Positions 57,612-64,000 of a stretch of 64,000 nt of DNA are shown piece after piece. Numbering within the stretch: position 1 is the first letter of the stretch; every line of letters begins with the position of its first letter. The position numbers and the translations under genes are program-made. The notes below the pieces were generated by a model. The model had not been told where the DNA came from, searched no databases, and saw nothing but the letters and a program-made list of their open reading frames with translations. Origin of the DNA: Polytrichum commune (Eukaryota > Streptophyta > Polytrichopsida > Polytrichales > Polytrichaceae); contig OX485806.1 in the NCBI GenBank assembly GCA_950295325.1, forward strand, positions 6,634,001 to 6,698,000. The letters are read 5' to 3'.

Positions 57612-59280
57612 TTCTTTCCGTCAAATACAGAGAATATTTCACAGAGGAAGTCGAATCACCAACCACTCTCTTTGAAAATGAGTACCTCTCCACTATCACC
57701 TAGTAGTTTAGGGTCATCTCAAACTTACCCATGGGTATCAAACTTGTCATACCAATTAAATATTAATTTGTGTTGGCTCTATGAAAATCTTTGTATACAC
57801 GAGTAATATTGGGTCAAAATCATTCTATTTATAACGATATGACAACGATTTTACTTAGGCATGAAGGTTCTTGCAAGATACATGTACATAGACCCAAATG
57901 ATATCGAAAACAAAAAATTCTATCAAATACACATATGATAATAGTATCAAAAAATGTGAAAGTTTCATTATATCCAACTTGTATAAAAATAAAATAAAGA
58001 CGGTACCAATTCAACATTAATTTATACCAACCCATATAAGAAGATATTTTGTAACAACATTTACAACATAACATTATTAAGCAACATTTGTGTGTTCATT
58101 CATGTGAGCCCTGAGAATATAACCGTGGGATGCTATGATCAGGGAGAATTGGCAGTTAGTTACAAATGAACTGGTTGAGTTTGAGAAGTAATTGGTTGAA
58201 GTTCACGACTGTAGGAAAATTACTGGTCATTTTAGAGGAATTTATATAATGTACCCCAATATAATAAAGGAAAACCAAAGGATGTCAACATGTAACCAGT
58301 TGGACTTGCAAACACTAGGATCTCAACCAATTATGCCCAAAAATCTCCCCAATCACTGGTGGGATGTCCCAACCTAGTGCAATTTGAGTCTCATTGCACT
58401 AGGTTGGGGCATCCCATCGTCATGGATTTCATGTGAGCGTTTGTCATGTCACATCACATCATGCAATGGCGACATGATGCCAGACCAAAAACGTCACATC
58501 CGGGGGGGGGGGGGGCAAAACAATTTGCCTTGGGCCAAATTGAATACTTGCCATTAGTCGGCTTCTAAACTAAACGATTGTACTTCAACAATCGTTTATT
58601 TTTAGTCAATTGTCTGCCAATTCGACTACTCTTTAGTAGCCATCTAGTTTAAAAACCGATTGCTCATTCACATTCTTTGGCCCAAATGGATAGCTCATTG
58701 ACAATCAATTGGTTTAAAAGCCAATTGTTGGTGACTAGTTAACTACACCAACGCAGTTGACAAATCAAGCAATTACATGTGAGCAATTGATGTGTCAAAT
58801 GCTTGTCCCCCCATAGACATGTGGTGTCCACTTAAGATGGGCAGGGGTCACATCCAATCGATGCCCTCCCTGTCAATATATATGAACCCAATTCCATTCT
58901 ACCTTCAATTTGCCCTCACTCCAGTGGGTTCTTGGTTGTTGAATAACCGTTGCCACTCAATAACCAAGGTGAGTTGGAGGGCCCACATTATGTGTTTGTG
59001 TTCGGGAATTATACTTTATTGCACCACATCAACTTATGCATGTCATACGTACATACATTCTCCATTTCACAAGTGGCATAATAATCCATTTCAACCACTT
59101 TTATTTTAGATAATTTGGGATAGATTTTTTAAGTATTACTAGAATTTGGAAAATGTAAACACTTATTTTGGAAATAGTATATTGTTTAATTGATATAAGT
59201 GTAGGCTTTATTGTAAATAAATTCAATGGATGTTAGTGCTTATTTTGAAGTATTGCTATTTTAAGCTAAATTAATCTAAG
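57612..59280. other. Intergenic with one strong hairpin
   Basis: No gene recognised. 58360-58416 forms a hairpin: GGGATGTCCCAACCTAGTGC with the complement at 58391-58416 and a loop of about 9 nt. A poly-G run lies at 58502-58515. Confidence 0.5.
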
Positions 59281-62200
59281 GGAAAATTTGTTGGTTTAGC
59301 GGCTATGATTGTGGATGAAGAGAACACACCACTGGAACCTTCGTGTGCCAAAGGAATCAGGTTCAAGGGGGACTCCAATATGGACTTTAAGGTTGGCGCC
59401 AGGAGATACGCCCAGAAGAAGAAGACTCAATGCATCGAGGGGTAGATCACAACCCATCAATTTGGAGGTGGCGCGGGATACCAACGTTCTCACCAATTCC
59501 AGATGGCAAGATGAGAGGGATATGTGGGTATAGAACTATTCAAAGGTATGTGGAGCAAACACATCTAATAACGAAGTTTGTGTTGAGCGCGAATGTCGAT
59601 TGAATGTCCAAATAAAAATTTGGGTTATGAAAGGAGGTGAGCCATGAGATTTTTGGAGACCTATGCCAAGAGGTTCAGGGGCACAAGCATGGTCAAGTAC
59701 ACAACTCCGTTACCCTACATAGTTTTAAGTGAAAGTTATTCAAAACTATATACTAAATTTGATTTTTTTGAAGCAAAAAAACATTAACATTTGAAAAAAC
59801 ACGTTGATATACAAAGCCAAACAATGTTGTTGACAAATGTTTTTTTCTAGAAAAGTCTATAGTTTTAGAAGACATTGCAAGTAGTGTGCAAGTAGATATA
59901 TTGAACATGTAATTGTCTAAAATTTGTTTAAAATGTGATAAATTACATCTAATCAAGTTTTTCTACAAATTTATGTAATGGTGACAACATGTTTATAATG
60001 AATTCAAGGAATACGGAAAAAAATCAACTTCAAAATATATAAGGTCATAAATGTATGTCCAATAGTAGATTTATCCATTACCTTTTGAGTGGTAGTTTTA
60101 ATGATAAGTTTTGAAGATCTCATTATGATATTCTATATTAACCGTGTTTGCTTCATGGGAGTATATATGGGGGTGACCGAGGGAGTCCAATCGTGGGCAT
60201 ATGTTCATGTGGTTGTCCAAATGGTGTACGCCAAGGTCATTTTGGGTGTACAAATCGACTAGTCAACCATCCCACGTACTAACGCAAATTTAAGGGCAAC
60301 ATGCCATAGTAGGGTCATACTTACTTTTGTGCTAGGCTGGAACATTGGCCGACCAATCCCATTGGCATGGCAATCTCCAACGAATCCTCTAGCCGTCCAA
60401 ACTTATTTTGATTTCCTTCCGGTCCTAGGTCATCAACCCCGAGGAACTTCACCCTCCAACTGCATAGACCTTGACAATGCAAACACGGTGTTAGGGGCAC
60501 CCATTGAACCACGTGTCAAGTGACAAAGAATCCACATAACACCACCACATGGACCCCGCTTGGTTTGTGGAAATGATATTGGTGAATCCAACACCACCAC
60601 TAGTAATTGCCGATAATGACAGTCTGGAGGTGTTGACAGCTAAGTTGGTGAAATGCAAATCGGACCACGAACAAGAATTGGAGTTGGTCCGCCTACAACA
60701 AGCAAGCGAGGTCCAAGGGTTGAAATCCCAAATTGAGGATTTGACCAATCTTTCAAGGGTCAACAATGCTTACCAACCGGGGACGTAATTGGGGGCATGA
60801 GTAGGAACTCAAGGGGCCCAAGGACAGGGGCCATCAAGAAATATGGAGGCAATTAGGGTTGGTTATGCTAGGGTAATTCATAGGAGCTAGATGTTGGAGG
60901 ATGACTACACATGCATGGTCACAAGCACCCTCATGTATGTAATGCACAAGAAGGTGTAGATGGACGAGCTTGAGAAACTTAGGAATCCCTACAAATTAAC
61001 AATGCCATGATCATCGATTTTTATTCACCTCGTGGCCATCCGTGGACTTCATGTTCCACTATGGATTTTGGGTCGATGAGCAACATGAACCTAGCATTGA
61101 TTGGAATGCACAACCCGTAGATGAACTCCAATGGGCAACCATGGTATCATCTCGCATTGTAAAACCTCCAACCACATTGGCCTTGCCGTGACCATGTTTC
61201 CCCGCGTAGATCAAGGCTGGGGGTTTTTGTGGCATACGTACTAAACCTTGGGGACTTGAAGGTGTATGGATCATTGGTTCTTGTGGTCATATGGTCCATC
61301 CAAATTGCTTGTTATCTCACATGATGCAAACATGTTGTTATCATTTATGCAAAGCCCCTTTTCATCGCATGTTGTGCAAGCAATTCAAAGTGCAATGGGA
61401 ATGCTTTGGATGGTGAGTACAATAGGATCCACGGTGTATTGCCCGCAAAATACTGCAATCATACGGCTTAGAACTAATAGGCTCAACAATATGGAAAGGA
61501 CCTCCAAGGTTATTCAAATAATCTCACAACCAAGCACATCACAAGGACAGTCCATAAGTTTAACCTTGGTCCTACACCTAAAGCATGTGGTGAGAGAGCA
61601 TTTTGTATCAAGTCATGGAGGCCATGTTGGTAATACAAGGGATTTCGTTGAGGGTCTACACCCCCAAGGTTACATTCATAACTCAAACAACACTGTGACC
61701 GTGGGGGTATTGCCACATATATGAACCCATTCCAATCAAGATGACGACTTAGAATATGGAAGACACGTTGCATGTTCAATGTTTTGAGGTTGATCAAGAA
61801 CAATGGGAGGTCGTTGCCCAAAAGGTGTCGTACAACGACAAAGATATTCATGTTAGGTTGAACAAGTGGAAATACGTCAACAACTTTATGGACGTTTGGG
61901 ATGGAGCCAATAGCCCAAGCATGCAAGACATGTGCATTTGTTCCCAAGTAGCTAAAAGGCAAAAGTTGTAGAGTTGTGGGTCCTCAACAGAATTAGGTGT
62001 GAGGCAAGTGTTGAGGTCACCTTCAACCCTCAGCCTCAAACAGTGTAACCCGTTGCTAACTAGTTACATGGACATTACTCCTATCAAAATTAGACTGCTC
62101 ATAACCTCCCATTCTTTGGAGGTGGATATGCATGCCAAAGTTACATTAGTATTTTCACCAAGGGTGATCCTCCATCTCTTAATTTTTTGAACTTTAATGC
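59281..62200 (+). other. Decayed coding-like region, probably transposon-derived
   Basis: Several plus-strand frames in succession have coding-like composition but no domain I recognise: 59309-59533 (basic), 60549-60788 (79 aa with a coiled-coil-like EQELELVRLQQASEVQGLKS), 61266-61724, and 61756-61971 (KWKYVNNFMDVWDGANSPS). They may be remnants of one long ORF of a retroelement whose LTR-like repeat follows at 62458, but I cannot show homology. No function is assigned. Confidence 0.3.
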
Positions 62201-62457
62201 ACATACATCTTTATTTGTTTCAAGGAGTCCCTTATTAAATATCTTAGGAATTTCCCATGGATTAAATGCTCAAGTTTTCCAAGTTGTGCTCTCCTAAGAT
62301 CGTAATGTCAAGGTTAAGTGTCTTAAGGAATAAGTTTACATTTCCAACATCAATCCACACATAATATCTTGTAATTACTCTTATTGCTTTCATGACTTGA
62401 ATACATATATCAGCATTCCTTCTTTCAAATTTTAATTCACATGTACTTTGTCAAAGT

Positions 62458-63871
62458 TCATGATTCACACTTATGATTTGAATATGTTCCCGTAATTATT
62501 TATACCAAATCTACCTAGATTGGTATGAGGTACTCTATGATGTGAAATTTTAGTTATAATCACGGGAGAGGTGATGGATAATTTGGCCTACTTGACGGCC
62601 TCTCATGAAACTCCTTCACCTTGAATTCTCTCTTCTCAAATGATGGCTGCTATACATTCCAACTTAATTTCACCCGTCATTCCCAAATCACCTTAATGTA
62701 TTAAATCGATGCTAGTTGAGAAGTGCCTTGTTGGTAGACAAGTTAAGGTTATGTGACAGTTTTGGAAAACATTCGTTCTATTTCATGAGTTGCTTCTTTG
62801 CAAAGTTTCCACACTTCTTTCTTTTGTTGCGCTCGGCATAATTTTAAGCCTTCGGTGAGTTTGGTGACTTTCTAACTTTTGATTTCATATGTCCTTGTTC
62901 TAATCATTAAGTTTGTTTGATATCTCCAAGTACTCTTGTTGATATTTCTACCTTCAAGTACTTGGGTTGATATTTTCAAGTTTAGAGTTGTAGATTATTC
63001 TATTGTTTCCTCTTGGTTTGGAATTCATGTGTCATTTCGATGTTCCCTTTCTCCTTGGGAAATTTGATTGGTAATTCTTTTCATTTGGTTTCCCCATCTT
63101 CTACTTTGTTTGACCTTACGGTCGTTTTTATTTTCTTCAAGTTTTCAAAAATTTGTTGTAAATTTTTGGAGTTCAAGCGTTAGAAATTTCCTCCAAGTCA
63201 TTTAGCCTTCAAAAATGTTCATCAAAACATCCTTCAAAACGTCCTCCAAAGTCTTCAAACGTCTTTCAAAGTTGGTCTTCGAAAAGTCTACAAGAATACG
63301 CTCCTGATGAGTCTTCGTGACGCTCACGTAGAATGCTCGTTGTTGAATGAGGTCCTTTAGGGGCCTTTTTGGTGCCCCTTTATATAGGGTTTAAAACCTA
63401 CAGTTTCCTTAATGGGGTGGTTACACTTCTCTCCCCTATCGTCAAATGTTTAAATTTACTAATTGTAGCATCGTATGTTTCTATTTTCTAATTTATCATT
63501 GAATGTTTATTTTTGGAAATAAGCATGTGTTATATATGTATTTATCCGTGAAAAAAATGTGGTGCATTCAACTGTATGAACACCATATTCGAAATTTTGG
63601 GAGATTTCCAGTCTCCCAATTTGATGACAATTTAGGTGGAGTCGACCTAAAATGTACCCAGTGGGTACATTTTAGGTCGACTCAACCTAAACTGTATTTT
63701 CCCAAAATCATGGAATTTTCCCAAAATTTTGAATATGGTGTTTATGCCTAGATGTGTTGTTGCATCTCATGCAATATCATCCGGTATATCCATTCATAAT
63801 TGGTTAATGTTCATTCAAGGGGTTCACATTCATTGGTATGTTTGTCATCTACTTATTTCCATCCGAGGTCT
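62458..63871. repeat. LTR-like dispersed repeat, copy B
   Basis: Matches 32106-33338 in the same orientation, except for a 164-bp insertion at 63579-63742. TTTATATAGGG near 63395 is a better TATA box than in copy A. It may be the 3' LTR of a decayed element occupying 59.3-62.4 kb, or a solo LTR. Confidence 0.6.
63579..63742. mobile_element. 164-bp foldback element inside LTR-like copy B
   Basis: Ends AACACCATATTCGAAATTTT and the complement of AAAATTTTGAATATGGTGTT; the centre is another palindrome around GGGTACATTTTAGGTCGACT. Flanked by TATG (63575-63578 and 63743-63746). The uninterrupted copy A shows a single TATG at this place (near 33211), so insertion and a 4-bp duplication are directly visible. 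Confidence 0.8.
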
Positions 63872-64000
63872 GCTTACTACATTGTCTTTCATGAGTACCC
63901 AAGGATATAGAAGAACATATGTTTGTATGGTAGATTTGTGTGAGCCCAGAAGCTGCACTCACATGCTAGGTAATCCTAAAACAACATAATCTTGGAAGTA

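Noticed and set aside
1-64000. CRISPR arrays, bacterial operons, plastid or mitochondrial insertions
   Set aside because: Repeats here lack regular spacers, genes have spliceosomal introns, and no organelle gene order was recognised.

Overview
This is a 64-kb piece of a land-plant nuclear genome. The signs are spliceosomal introns with GT-AG borders, a plastid-targeted ABCI12-type protein, a plant-type dirigent-domain gene pair, nuclear tRNA genes (one with an intron), and many retrotransposons and miniature inverted-repeat elements. The mostly AT-rich, gene-poor landscape with long repeat-filled introns, plus a LINE carrying an RNase H / restriction-like-endonuclease C-terminus, would fit a fern, lycophyte or bryophyte better than a compact angiosperm genome. 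I cannot name the species from sequence alone.

Genes. Ribosomal protein eL36 (1068-1400, minus) has a telobox upstream and tandemly repeated 3' flanks. A theta-class glutathione transferase lies at 4039-8168 (minus, seven exons, 248 aa). The plastid ABCI12 / ECF-T-like membrane protein lies at 15600-19832 (minus, seven exons). tRNA-Asn(GUU) and an intron-containing tRNA-Tyr(GUA) sit tail to tail at 21.0 kb. The spliceosomal DEAH helicase PRP22/DHX8 lies at 22437-26491 (minus, two exons, 1261 aa). Two almost identical intronless dirigent-domain genes (44783-45343 minus and 55519-56079 plus) form a head-to-head inverted pair about 10 kb apart. Apart from that duplicated pair, the genes look like independent housekeeping or metabolic genes; no operon-like or pathway grouping is visible.

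Mobile DNA fills the rest. There are two copies of a LINE with a CCHC / restriction-like-endonuclease C-terminus. One is a 5'-truncated copy with an intact frame and a perfect 14-bp target duplication. The other is broken, retains RNase H motifs, and is interrupted by a 1.48-kb Harbinger-like element. There is also a foldback transposon with perfect 512-bp terminal inverted repeats and a 10-bp target duplication, an older relative of it, a hAT transposase remnant between satellite-like arrays, several MITEs, and a pair of 1.2-kb LTR-like repeats 30 kb apart. Long stretches (33.3-41.7, 49.4-55.2 and 56.7-62.4 kb) contain no gene I can support.

The most notable observations are the RNase H + CCHC + RLE-like LINE, the perfect 512-bp foldback element, the dirigent pair whose near-identity begins abruptly about six codons inside the gene, and the 300-bp tandem duplication that copies the splice donor of GST exon 1.
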